Translations under genes and position numbers: made by a program | In this document: one piece after another, positions 48,601 through 58,286 of the stretch | Layout: each line of letters starts with the position of its first letter | Numbering within the stretch: position 1 is the stretch's first letter | NCBI GenBank assembly: GCA_026874595.1 | Contig: CM049307.1 | Location: forward strand, 23,413,079-23,477,078 | Length of the DNA stretch: 64,000 nucleotides | Origin: Sipunculus nudus | Lineage: Eukaryota; Annelida; Sipuncula; Golfingiida; Sipunculidae | Direction of reading: 5' to 3' | The notes under the pieces: generated by a model | Database searches by the model: none | What the model saw: only the letters and a program-made list of their open reading frames with translations | Told to the model about the DNA's origin: nothing

Positions 48601-49859
48601 GTAAATATGAGGAAAAACAGATGAGTGGCTTTGATATTAGGCAGTCCTGAAGTGTGAAAATAGGTTTTTTATAAAAAATTGAGGTTTTTCCTTAATTTCT
48701 CAAAGGAATGAAGTTGCAAAGACCCAGTTTTCGGCTTGGTAGGAGATCTTGGGGACATCAAACATTATGCCGAATTTTGGATTCCTAGGTCTTACGGTTT
48801 CAAAACGTGCCACATCTACGGACGGACGGACAGACGGACGGACGACGGACAATGGACCACGACTATAGCTCAGATGACTTATAGTCAGCTGAGCTAAAAA
48901 GCTACTTCTATGTAACCAAAATAATCAAAGATCAAGCATGTATCAAACATACAACAAGGATCAAACATTAGGATGGTAAAAACATCATCTGTGTCGAAGA
49001 ATAAAAAGACTGAACATAGATAATTATTAAACCCGAAATCTTGCTTGGTGATTTCATGCATCTAAGGCTTACTGACCCTCTAACTTTGAACATTTACACC
49101 CTGGTAAATGAGAAACCTCCTTCATGAAAGACAGACAGCTGGCACCAATCCACTGGTTCTCTTATTTAACTGCTGATATAATCATTCATCAATGACGCAC
49201 ACTATATTTTACAAAGACTGTACCCAAAGCTTTCTAACTTCAACAGAGAGGTCAGTGGCAGGTTGTTGAATGACCTGTCTGTCTGTTATCAGTATAAGCA
49301 CAGTGCAAACAGTGGACATGTTTCCAAGATGCCCTTACTGCACAGCATATAGTTGCAATATCAAAGCAATTCCTCCACCCAGAAAGTGATGATCCCATGG
49401 GCCAGAGTTATTTTTATGTTACTGACAAGTGTGGGAAAGATTCCAGGATTTGCACCAGTAAATTCCTCATTGTTAGTAGGATAGCAATGCTATTATGTCA
49501 TACATTTTCATCAATTATCACCATATGAAGCAGAGTTTGTTGGATGTTAGTCAGATCTGCTAGTCCATGCAGCAATGCTAATGCATCATGTACCACTTGA
49601 GGTAATCAAGGATGATATAATCAGAAGATTATACCATGTCAGAGATTAGCACAAACTAGTAGAAGATTTTTAGACTAGTTTAATCATGCAGCATGAAAAT
49701 GAAGATGAAAAGCAAACTATATGACTAATAAAGGAAACAGAAGAAGTGATGTCAGAAAAGGAAATGTAAAATCTCATTTACATCCAAAGTAAGAAAAGAA
49801 CCAACACCACCAAATGAAGAGAGGACCAAAGGAATCAGAAATAGTTCCAGGTCTGATAC
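45658..49859 (-). other. Tail intron carrying a 2.6-kb mobile element
   Basis: About 4.2 kb. Most of it is the family-1 element at 46311-48900. The flanks 45658-46310 and 48901-49859 are AT-rich with nothing recognised. Confidence 0.8.
46311..48900 (+). mobile_element. Family-1 hairpin element, full copy B (2.6 kb)
   Basis: Starts CAAGGGACCTATGGGTCA and ends GAGCTAAAAA. The subterminal arm GCTCAGCT at 46333-46340 is complementary to the outer arm of the 3' hairpin (48866-48896: TAGCTCAG-A-TGACT, loop TAT, AGTCA-G-CTGAGCTA). A (CGGA)n tract precedes the hairpin near 48823-48850. Close to copy A (28630-31235) along its length, judged by eye. Inside is a roughly 675-bp direct repeat, marked by tgtttgggcccataactt near 47838 and 48516. 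No open frame for a transposase was seen, so the copy is non-autonomous. It has no obvious target-site duplication. Confidence 0.85.
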
Positions 49860-50000
49860 CTCTTGTTTCTTCCTCACTGGACACCGAAACCCGATCATCC
49901 ATTCCTTCCTCCTTGAGAGCCTCCATTTTCTCAATAAAGTCCTCTATCTGAGTGGGATCACGCTTGTTTTCAGTGATTTCTTCCTCAATAGCTGGCTCAG
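49860..50000 (-). CDS. ANK: Ankyrin tail exon
   Basis: A 141-nt phase 1-1 exon with acceptor tatctaacag and donor AGAG|GTATCA. It encodes AEPAIEEEITENKRDPTQIE, DFIEKMEALKEEGMDDRVSV and SSEEETR. It is strongly charged, with likely helix around IEDFIEKMEALKEE. No named domain was recognised. Confidence 0.9.
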
Positions 50001-50732
50001 CTGTTAGATAAATGTGCAGGCACCTTTGTTATTCATCTTATACATGCCTGAGGGAGATAACTGAATCAACAGTGTTTTGGGCTGTACCATGCAGTAGACT
50101 GTTTCTCTGATCCTGCATTAGACAATTTACTTAACACTAATCTCCAGAATGATTAAGGACTGTTATTTACTCACTGTATCCATGGCAGTAACCACTTGTC
50201 CTTGGCCTTAACTTACACATGCCTTTCATGGGTTTTATGATGTTAGTCAATAACTATGATTCTATGCAGTTATTTATAACAAGCAAAAACATTATGGTAC
50301 TCAAGATTTAAGTTATCATGGGTTGAAAGTTGATGTAGAACTATGATTGACAGCTGTATTTTATGCTGAACGATGCATCGGTCTAACACTTCTCAGATGT
50401 TTGGGTTATGATGAAGACAACATTAATTCATCATCACAATAGCTGAAAATGAAAGGAAACTGCACAAACCACATCACACTTGACAGAACTTGGATAACTC
50501 AGATGTGCTTTATAATTGCTTCAGCAAAACACATTTTTGTTATAACTTTACTGGTTGTGACATGCCAAAATCTGTAGTGACAGTACGGTGGGACAACATC
50601 TCATTTTTGTTACCAGAGGTGTGACATCACAAGCAATTTGTTACTTAAGTTCCAATTGTGCAATACTCAAATTGGTTTTTGTTACTATGGTTATACATAA
50701 AATATCAGTTTTGTTACTCTTGTAACAATTGT

Positions 50733-50850
50733 GACATCATCAAAAACAGTGTTTGCAACTATATCAACATTTGTAATATAATTTGAAAGGTGACATCATC
50801 AAAAACAGTGTTTGCAACTATATCAACATTTGTAATATAATTTGAAAGGT
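50733..50850. repeat. 59-bp tandem duplication
   Basis: The segment beginning gacatcatcaaaaacagtg and ending aatataatttgaaaggt occurs twice back to back with essentially no differences, so the duplication looks recent. Confidence 0.9.
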
Positions 50851-51222
50851 TTTTTTACTACAGTAACAATGGTAAAATCATCTAACACTTGTTTTTTGTT
50901 ACTAAAGTAACAACTGAATCATCAAACACTTGTATTATAATTGTGGAAAGAGCTTCGATGCCATTTACAATTTATCGCCTTAGTCTTATAAAAAATTGCA
51001 TCTTAATAATTCCCAAATGCAATTTAAAAAAATACCAAGATTTTGTGAATTCAGTTAATTATTGCCATCACATGGTTCCATTTAGCAAAGGCAGAATGCG
51101 CATGTAATTGGTCATAGCATGACCCGGACAATATCACTCATTTTCTGTAAATGTTAATCTTTGAATGATTCAATTGCACCATGAAGCAAAATCCTTGCAA
51201 TGATGCAATTTTTATGCTGTTT

Positions 51223-51340
51223 ACATGCACACATGTAGACATTATATAGATAAACTTATGAACATGCACACATGTAGACATTATATCGATAAAATTATGA
51301 ACATGCACACATGTAGACATTATATGGATAAAATTAGATT
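51223..51340. repeat. 39-bp tandem repeat, three copies
   Basis: The string acatgcacacatgtagac starts at 51223, 51262 and 51301, each followed by attatat-gataaa. The core gcacacatgt is partly palindromic. Confidence 0.9.
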
Positions 51341-52179
51341 TCAGCATACATAATAGGATATGTAACTGGTTATATTCAAGAAGTGCAATGGGTAAGTGCA
51401 GAACCCTCATTGGACCTGTGCAGTACAACAATCAGTCATAATACAAACTGTTTAGCTTTTATCACAAAATCAACATGAACATGCACAAAAATTACACAAA
51501 TCTCCATGCAAAAATGAGCAAGCTAAACTCGGTGATAAACACATTCCAAGTCGTGAGATCCCATCATAATCTGCACAATTCCATTACTGGAGATATTTGT
51601 TTCGTTTTTTTTTCAAAGATTTTCTTCTTCTAATGGATCAAATAATTTATTAATGACAGGGAAACCAAAACTACACACAGTTGTTCACTGATGTAAACAC
51701 ATTTTAGTCACCCACTGATGTTAATGTGTTTTTACATATACAGGTAATCCTTTGTTTAGACACCTGAAGCTGTCATGTGAATATAGTAAACATAGGTTCA
51801 TTACTTCTGTGTACAAGCACCCCTCTATTACAGGAAAACTCAAGTGTCTGTATTTCAGGATATTTCCCTGAACAACTATTCTATTATAGTTGCATGAAGT
51901 TGATTCAGTGGCATTTTTGATTTTATGTAACAGTATGGGATCTCTGTTTCACACCATGGTTAGCATATATGAGCAAGCAAGCAATAACAGATGATGGTCT
52001 TTACACATTCACATAAAGCAGCGTGTAACAGAAAGTATAGCAAACAGAACCACAGAGGTAAATTATACATTCATATACACTGTAAGCCTGTAATAAACAT
52101 TGGGTGATCAACCAGTGCAAGAGTGCATATGACATGCAGACGTGACTGCAGCAACGCATGCACAGGCCATGCAGTGTAC

Positions 52180-52356
52180 CTTCAGGGGATTCTACAGCGT
52201 AATCAATTTCAACTTCGCCATCCATCTGTCGTGCTAAGGCTACGAATGCCTCGGCACGACGCCTAGCCTCAGCATCCTCCTCCTCTATCGTGGGAGACTT
52301 TATCACTCCTCTCCTGTCATCAACGGAGGCTACCAATAATTCCTCCTCCTGGGTGT
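52180..52356 (-). CDS. ANK: Ankyrin tail exon, charged helical segment
   Basis: A 177-nt phase 1-1 exon, acceptor tttgctcccag, donor GAAG|GTACAC. It encodes DTQEEELLVASVDDRRGVIK, SPTIEEEDAEARRRAEAFVA and LARQMDGEVEIDYAVESPE. The middle part (EDAEARRRAEAFVALARQM) is a likely amphipathic helix. No named domain was recognised. The symmetric phase makes it a possible cassette. Confidence 0.9.
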
Positions 52357-52720
52357 CTGGGAGCAAAACGCAAGCCATAAATTATGATAATTTTTACTAC
52401 CGCCCCTCTGATTGAATATTCATATATCCCTGTTTAAATGACTAGAAGCTCCTCTTCCTAGGTTTCTGGAGGTGTTTCAAAACACAAAGGCCATAAATTA
52501 TGATAACTTATACTTCTGCCCCTCTGCATGAATATTCATATATTTCTGTTGAAATAACTAGAAGCTCCTCCTCCTGGGCATCTCGGAGCAAAATGCAAGC
52601 TATCAATCATGATAATTTATAATTCTTGCCTTTGCATGAATTTTCATATACTGATATAAGGCCAGAGCCTCCTCCTCCTCTTTGGTATCTAGGATAAATG
52701 TACTGCGCATAAATTATATT
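52335..52720 (-). repeat. Tandem copies of an exon's 5' boundary (about 110 bp)
   Basis: The acceptor and first codons of exon 52180-52356 (cag|AC ACC CAG GAG GAG GAA) recur upstream near 52564, 52672 and 52452. Read in the same phase, the copies give D-A-Q-E-E-E-L, D-T-K-E-E-E-E and E-T-stop-E-E-E-L-L. Each is followed by related AT-rich sequence (cataaattatgataa, tgaatattcatatat). The spacing is about 110 bp, so intron-exon junction DNA was duplicated in tandem and has since decayed. Confidence 0.75.
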
Positions 52721-53681
52721 AATTTACACTTCTCAATGAAAATTCACATGGCCATCTAAATAGGCATCTTCTATTAATTCTGAAATCCTTGTGTATCTGA
52801 TCTGTTCATTGCCTTCATTGTATTTCAGTAGTTAAGGCTCATGACGGGTCTGATGTCATCACAGACATCATGTTGTACAGTAAATGACATAATTCTAGAT
52901 GACAGGGAATGATTACCAGGTATGATAATATTGTTTAGGCCAATAAATAAATCTATCAAAGTATCTCCCAGACAGTGTTAGGCAATTATCAGCATGTTGG
53001 AATAGAAGATTAGGTTAATCTAAAAGTGAATGCGACCAGTGCGAGTTTGACAGAGTGAGCAAAGAACCAGGGACAGCTGAAATATTAACCAGAAGCAGAA
53101 CATATATTAGGTCCCTTTGTAAAAATGTTACTGTAGCATTAAAGAGTACTTGTTGTCGTATGGTTTATGCTGTTTTCTGTGCAAAGCCCCTACACTTATT
53201 CAAAAGACAACATAATTCAGCCATGCAAATATCCTTCCTCCATATATGGACATCTAATGAGAATGGAATATTTTTAAGACAAGCATAAAACCAAGAGATA
53301 CAGTTATGACTTACTGGGCCTAACTTTATGTCCAAAGTGCCAAAACATTTAAACTTAAAATGCCCGTTTAAAAGAAATGCTCATTGTGGTTGGTCCATGA
53401 AGTCATTAGAAAGACATTTACTACTTTTTTGTTGTTGTTAATTTCATGGATCACAAAGCCTTACAATTTCCAAATGCAGGTGTCCTATGGAATAACTCTT
53501 GCATAGTAAAGTTGATTCATACTTCAGATTAAGTGAGGTAGAAGTCCACATATGAAGAAGAGTATTTCAGCATGGGGACAGACATTGCTGATTATGAACA
53601 GACAATACACAGCCCCACCAGCCAACTGTAATGTACCAGAGACAATAAGACATCCCTACAACACAGCAGCACAAAACTCAC
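52357..53681 (-). other. Tail intron with decayed exon copies
   Basis: About 1.3 kb. Its left end (52440-52700) holds three decayed tandem copies of the intron-exon boundary of the next exon, listed separately. The rest shows nothing recognised. Confidence 0.8.
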
Positions 53682-53739
53682 CTGGCTTCTTCTTCTGTGA
53701 ATCTTTCCTTTCAATGCTTGGCTCAGAGATTTCTGAATC
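53682..53739 (-). CDS. ANK: Ankyrin tail exon, small
   Basis: A 58-nt exon, phase 0 to phase 1, between tacattgcag and CCAG|GTGAGT. It encodes DSEISEPSIERKDSQKKKP. Its phase-0 start pairs only with the phase-0 end of exon 54495-54595, which supports both calls. Confidence 0.88.
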
Positions 53740-54494
53740 CTGCAATGTAATCAGACACATATTCATGCTTCACACATGCACATCTTAACAGTGACAACAC
53801 TTGGTATATTATTTTATATAGGAGCTCAGGATAATGTGTATAACACTGGTTGTTTATAATTTCATGATTCTATTATATACTATATATTGAATTATCAATA
53901 TATTGAACAACTGCACATCTTTCCTAATCACAATGCTTTATTATATTTAAAATAAAAAACAAACATATTATAATAAAGTATAATAAAGAAGATAATATGA
54001 TAATGATATAATAACACATATTAAAGGATGCTAAAAACAGTGTAGTACTAATTTTTTATTTCAGGAAAAATCTTTTACATATATCCACAACAAATACACT
54101 ACAAATGTCACACTCAGCCATTTCATTACTGTTACTATTTATTTACCACAACTACTGTGTAGGTGCATTTTGGTGCATCTTTGTAAAATTCTATAGGAAA
54201 AAAAAAAATTTAGTATGATCATCTTATTGGGAATTACAGATGACCAAACTGAGAACTAATTATCCTCATCTTGCCTGCTTTAGGAATGTATTTTCTTTGC
54301 CGTAACTTCAGTTTCAACACAAAGAAGCCACAAGACCTTATCACATGCAAGCTGCATGGAGTTTAATCAAATGGCTGAAAATTCCCTCAGCTGCCCAAAA
54401 CCTTAGTGATGACCAATGTCTCACCAAAATGCACCCCATGTTCAGGTTACTAGAGTAGGTTATTGTCAGGCTGTAACCATACCATATCAGTTAC
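53740..54494 (-). other. Tail intron
   Basis: About 0.75 kb, very AT-rich. Nothing recognised. Confidence 0.8.
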
Positions 54495-54595
54495 CTTGGC
54501 AAGATCTTGTTCATCATATGACACATCCAGGGATACCCCTCTAGGGATGGAAGAGCCTCGAGATGGACCAAGTTCTTCTTTGAAAGCATCAAAGC
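54495..54595 (-). CDS. ANK: Ankyrin tail exon after death domain
   Basis: A 101-nt exon, phase 1 to phase 0, donor AAG|GTAACT. It encodes GFDAFKEELGPSRGSSIPRG and then VSLDVSYDEQDLAK. It includes SSIP, which fits the SxIP pattern used by some microtubule-tip proteins to bind EB proteins, though the motif alone is weak evidence. The start uses gtgtgtgcag, directly after the long AT microsatellite. Confidence 0.88.
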
Positions 54596-54609
54596 CTGCA
54601 CACAAACAC

Positions 54610-54612
<3 letters not shown>

Positions 54613-54681
<69 letters not shown>
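54613..54681. repeat. (AT)n microsatellite next to a splice acceptor
   Basis: About 69 bp of pure AT dinucleotides. On the minus strand the tract ends only about 17 nt before the acceptor of exon 54495-54595, so it takes up the expected branch-point region. The rest of this 460-bp intron (54596-55055) holds nothing else recognised. Confidence 0.95.
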
Positions 54682-54683
<2 letters not shown>

Positions 54684-55014
54684 TTCAAGTTATGACCACC
54701 AACAGGACCTCCATAAAGCGGTCGCATTATCAATGAGGTTTTTTCAGCAGGGTCTTATATAATGAGCAAAACAGAATTGGGAATGTGAAAATGTGGTGGT
54801 TATTTTTAGGTGGCTGCTAAACAGAGGTATTCGTTAGGTGAGGTTTTACTGTATATATGCACACACACATTTCTCTCTTCTTATAAAATTTATATTATTT
54901 TTTGCTTAAATGTTCACATAAAACAGAAATGACCATTACAGTATTTAATAATTAAGCTTTTGATTGATAAGTAAGCAAACCAAAGCAATCAATATAATAA
55001 ATGGTACATATAAC

Positions 55015-55032
55015 ATATATATATATATATAA
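55015..55032. repeat. Short (AT)n tract
   Basis: About 18 bp of AT dinucleotides starting some 24 nt inside the intron after the death-domain exon, on the donor side. The opposite end of the same intron carries a much longer (AT)n tract. Confidence 0.9.
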
Positions 55033-55055
55033 TTATTTACAGCTGGCATCCCTAC

Positions 55056-55184
55056 CTGCTTGGTCTATATGGACTTTGGCTACAGCTCGCTCTACGGCAT
55101 CTGACACTTCTTCTTGGTCTTTTTTACATTTGTCTATCACATCTTCGCGGCCTATGTTTCGTAGAGCAACCTCTAGCTCATTGC
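55056..55184 (-). CDS. ANK: Ankyrin exon: death domain, C-terminal helix
   Basis: A 129-nt phase 1-1 exon. It encodes NELEVALRNIGREDVIDKC, the last death-domain helices (family pattern: AL--I-R-DI), then an acidic and basic helical stretch ending AVAKVHIDQA. Acceptor ctgtttccag and donor GCAG|GTAGGG are clear. The folded core of the protein ends here. Confidence 0.96.
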
Positions 55185-55607
55185 CTGGAAACAGAAAGAT
55201 TTCACTGTGGTAGCACGTGAAATTATTCCACTGCATGGGTGCAAAATGAACAGACTGATTTGATATTTCTTTTGAGCAATATATGAAACATGTACAAACC
55301 TTATAAACCATAGCTCTCACCTCTCATGTTATTTATAGCAAAACAATGTAGTAGTAACAGTTTTATCTTGTATCTTTTTTGCACTGACAAATCAGAGATT
55401 AGTCTTATTTATGTTTTTAGTAGATATTTCAATTTTTTCATCAGCAAAGAAAAGACAACGAATGTGAAAATATTTAATCAAAACAAAACTTGAAACCTCT
55501 ATCAAATGACAACAAAATTTTCAATATTAATTAGCATAATCTAGGCTCAGTGGTACCCTTGGATAAAGAAGTAAATAGACATATCTTTTCTGGGCATTAT
55601 GTTTTAC
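55185..55607 (-). other. Intron inside death domain
   Basis: About 0.42 kb of AT-rich intron. Nothing recognised. Confidence 0.8.
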
Positions 55608-55808
55608 CTGTAGCTTTGCTGCCATTTTTATCAACCCATTGCTGTAGCATGGCTTGCGCCTGCTCACTGGGATAGGTATATTCAGTTTGTATAGTGGTAA
55701 TCTCTTCCTCAGTAAATTGCAGTTCCCGGGCTAAAATAACCCAGTCTCCCTGCAGTTGGTCACCTATATCTGCCAATCGCAGCTCAGCCCGGCTGATCTT
55801 TTCTTCGC
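55608..55808 (-). CDS. ANK: Ankyrin exon: death domain, main part
   Basis: A 201-nt phase 1-1 exon. It encodes GEEKISRAELRLADIGDQL, GDWVILARELQFTEEEITTI, YPSEQAQAMLQQWVDKNG and SKAT. This is the six-helix death domain of ankyrins: the pattern W-LA-EL-F--EI--I, then a hydrophobic-rich ML--WV---G helix. In ankyrins this domain lies between UPA and the variable tail. Acceptor ctctttacag, donor ACAG|GTAAAA. Confidence 0.97.
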
Positions 55809-56080
55809 CTGTAAAGAGCACAACCTCTCATTGAAACTTTTACCTTTTCTTTTCAATTGCACCATTAGAAAACAAATCAAAGTTTCTCAATGACATAAGT
55901 AAAATTTATTATGACATTAATCAAATATTGAATCAAATTTGTTTATCTAACAAACTTTAAACATTTTTTTTGGTTATTCAATGGGCTCTGTATCCTTTTG
56001 ATAACATGAGTAGTTGGTTAATTCCTGTATATGAATACTTTGTGTACCAAAATAAACCGACACATTAAGTAAAAAGAAAG

Positions 56081-56085
<5 letters not shown>

Positions 56086-56131
<46 letters not shown>
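56086..56131. repeat. (TA)n microsatellite
   Basis: About 46 bp of uninterrupted TA dinucleotides in the 415-bp intron (55809-56224) between the linker exon and the death-domain exon. Nothing else was recognised in that intron. Confidence 0.95.
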
Positions 56132-56135
<4 letters not shown>

Positions 56136-56224
56136 AGCCAATGAAATTAGCACTATCTTATTAAATACAAGGACCATTTTACAACAATATATATGGTCTG
56201 TGAAATCGGAGGATATGTCTGTAC

Positions 56225-56303
56225 CTGGGGCTCCCCTGAGGATGTCGTACTGCTGCCGTAGTTGCATGGCTGCATCTGAATCGAGGTCAATGGTGCTGTC
56301 ACC
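56225..56303 (-). CDS. ANK: Ankyrin exon: UPA to death-domain linker
   Basis: A 79-nt exon, phase 0 to phase 1, with acceptor ctgtgttgcag and donor CCAG|GTACAG. It encodes GDSTIDLDSDAAMQLRQQYD and then ILRGAP plus a split glycine. The segment is acidic and probably flexible, and sits just before the death domain as in other ankyrins. From here on nearly every junction is phase 1. Confidence 0.92.
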
Positions 56304-56720
56304 CTGCAACACAGAACCAACAGATCAAATCTAACATTCACACAAAAAAATCCAACAGATTGAATCTAACATTTATGGTTTTTATTTCAGAGTCATTTAC
56401 AACAGGACTCAAAGATGCATTGATTCCTTTTACAATTGCTGAAGCTGTGGAATAAAATGGTTTACCTTTTAAATCTGAGATATATATATGATTATGAAAT
56501 GAAATGTTTTTATTAATATTTTTATTGCAATAATAAATTGAGATGACAACAGGAATTATATTTGTAGAATTTGTAACCTAACTTCAAAACAAAATAATAA
56601 CTAAACCTTGGAAATGCACTAACTTATTTCACATGTGCATATTTCAATGTGTTTGAACTATTTATGAAAACTCTGGAAGTATTTGTGTGCATTACAAGTT
56701 GTACCATCTTATCCACTTAC
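56304..56720 (-). other. Intron between UPA and linker exons
   Basis: About 0.42 kb of AT-rich intron. Nothing recognised. Confidence 0.8.
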
Positions 56721-56972
56721 CTTGGCCACATCTGGAAGTTTAATATTGAGGTTACAGATAGGTGTTTGTGGTGCTTCGCCCCGGGCCACCTTCGGCTCCT
56801 TCATGAAGGCGATGCGACCAACAGGCTCTTGGTTCAGGTCACGTGTGCGCACGTTGAAGGGCAGCCGGTTTTCACGGAACGCATGGAAGTTTACATTCAG
56901 CTGTTCACCGGACTTGGTCACAGGTACCAAGTTGCCTGCCATCTCCACGTACTGAGGTTTGCCGTCGAGCAC
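56721..56972 (-). CDS. ANK: Ankyrin exon: UPA domain, second part
   Basis: A 252-nt phase 0-0 exon. It encodes [20 protein letters not shown], then [17 protein letters not shown], then [18 protein letters not shown], then [13 protein letters not shown]. The family reads [42 protein letters not shown] and ICNLNITLP at the same places. It completes the UPA domain and leads into the linker before the death domain. Acceptor gtctttcag and donor AAG|GTAAGT are both near consensus. The GC content is clearly higher than in the flanking introns. Confidence 0.98.
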
Positions 56973-58286
56973 CTGAAAGACAAAAGAAATATCATGTTTA
57001 GCATCATACCTGAAAAAGATACAAGGAGAGAAATATACTGAAATATACAGATTCTCACATATTTACATATTATGAAAATGTACTCACATATTTTCAGTCA
57101 ATGAATTATTAAAAATAGGTTACACTGAAATTAAAAGTAACAGTAGTATTACCTCATATGCTTGCCCCTTCTGATGTTAATGGTCTTGATAATAATGTCT
57201 TGTTAACTTTAAACAAAAGCTTGAATTGTACAGCTGTACACATCCAAATCAACTTACCCTCTACTTAAGCCATGTATGTAGCCTTACCCAGATTATTAAC
57301 TTCAGCAAGCAATTGTTAGTATCTTGATTTAAAGTACCAATTTGTTGGTCATTCTAAGTTGAGTAACATTTCCATATATTGAGCTATATCAGCTTGTTAC
57401 AGACCATCAATAAACTAAGTTTCTGCTATTAGATATGCCTTAAAATTCCACAGACATTGAGCATACCCAATATAAAACAGACCCCCTTCTTTTTGAAGCA
57501 TTGACATCTTCCAGATCTGACCATGGAGGTCAAGGTAAAAAATTTGATAGAAATCTGTCAATTAGTGTTTTAATTATATTGTTCATACTTTATACTAAGG
57601 GGCAGTGAAAAGAATCTTAAACTGGCAAAACTGGCAAAAAGTCCAAAGGTGACACCACCAGTCTTCTGAACAAGACAAAGCTATTCAAGATCTTCTAGCA
57701 AAATCTACAGTTTTGTGTGATTTCTATCCCCCCAAAAAAGACCTATTCATAGTCAAGGCTCTCGCATAATAGAGGTAATGACCTTATTTCAAATAGACTT
57801 CATCCTCTCAACCATATCTATCAATTTGCAAAGTTTAATTAGGTTTCCAAGATTTTTCATGGATCTCCTTAGATATGAAGGTAGAAGATTCCAGAACCAG
57901 CGGTTACAATTTGTGCCTGGTTAACTAACCGACAGACGGACGGACAGACGCTAGATAATGAGTGATTGCTATAGGTCAGATGACTTTCAGTCAGCTGAGC
58001 TCAAAATGATAGTGAAAAAGATCATAAAAATATTTTTCGAGTTATGGTGTGTACAATGTTGTTTTACGGCAGTGACGCAAACCTGTTTTAATAGAATCTC
58101 TGACTTCTCAGTCTAGGGATACAATGATTCTCTAATATTTTGGTTATTTTGAAGATCAAAGGTCTTGATATCTAGCAAAATTGTTCACCCACTACATCTC
58201 TTCTAAAACTGTCGATTTTTATGCTGCTCTACAAGCTCTTTTACGTTAACCTTCAACATGAAACTACTGTTAATAATTATACCCAC
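56973..58286 (-). other. Intron within UPA domain
   Basis: About 1.3 kb. Its right half holds the decayed family-1 element. The left part (56973-57640) is AT-rich with nothing recognised. Confidence 0.8.
57640..58006 (+). mobile_element. Decayed family-1 hairpin element, 3' end
   Basis: A degenerate copy lying in an ankyrin intron. It keeps the GGTGaCaCCACCAGTC core of the 335-bp repeat near 57647, the strings agcggttacaatttgtgcct and gacagacggacggacagacg, and the terminal hairpin at 57972-58002. The hairpin's left arm is mutated (taggtcag), and the tail reads ctcaaaa instead of ctaaaaa. No 5' terminus was found. Confidence 0.7.

Larger units (their letters stand above)
50001..52179 (-). other. 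Tail intron with short tandem repeats
   Basis: About 2.2 kb of AT-rich intron. It contains a 59-bp tandem duplication near 50733-50850 and a 39-bp threefold repeat at 51223-51340. Nothing else recognised. Confidence 0.8.

Noticed and set aside
28630-48900. Search for transposase, reverse transcriptase or Rep/helicase in the mobile elements
   Set aside because: No open frame longer than about 100 codons with any recognisable motif was found in these elements, so all appear non-autonomous.
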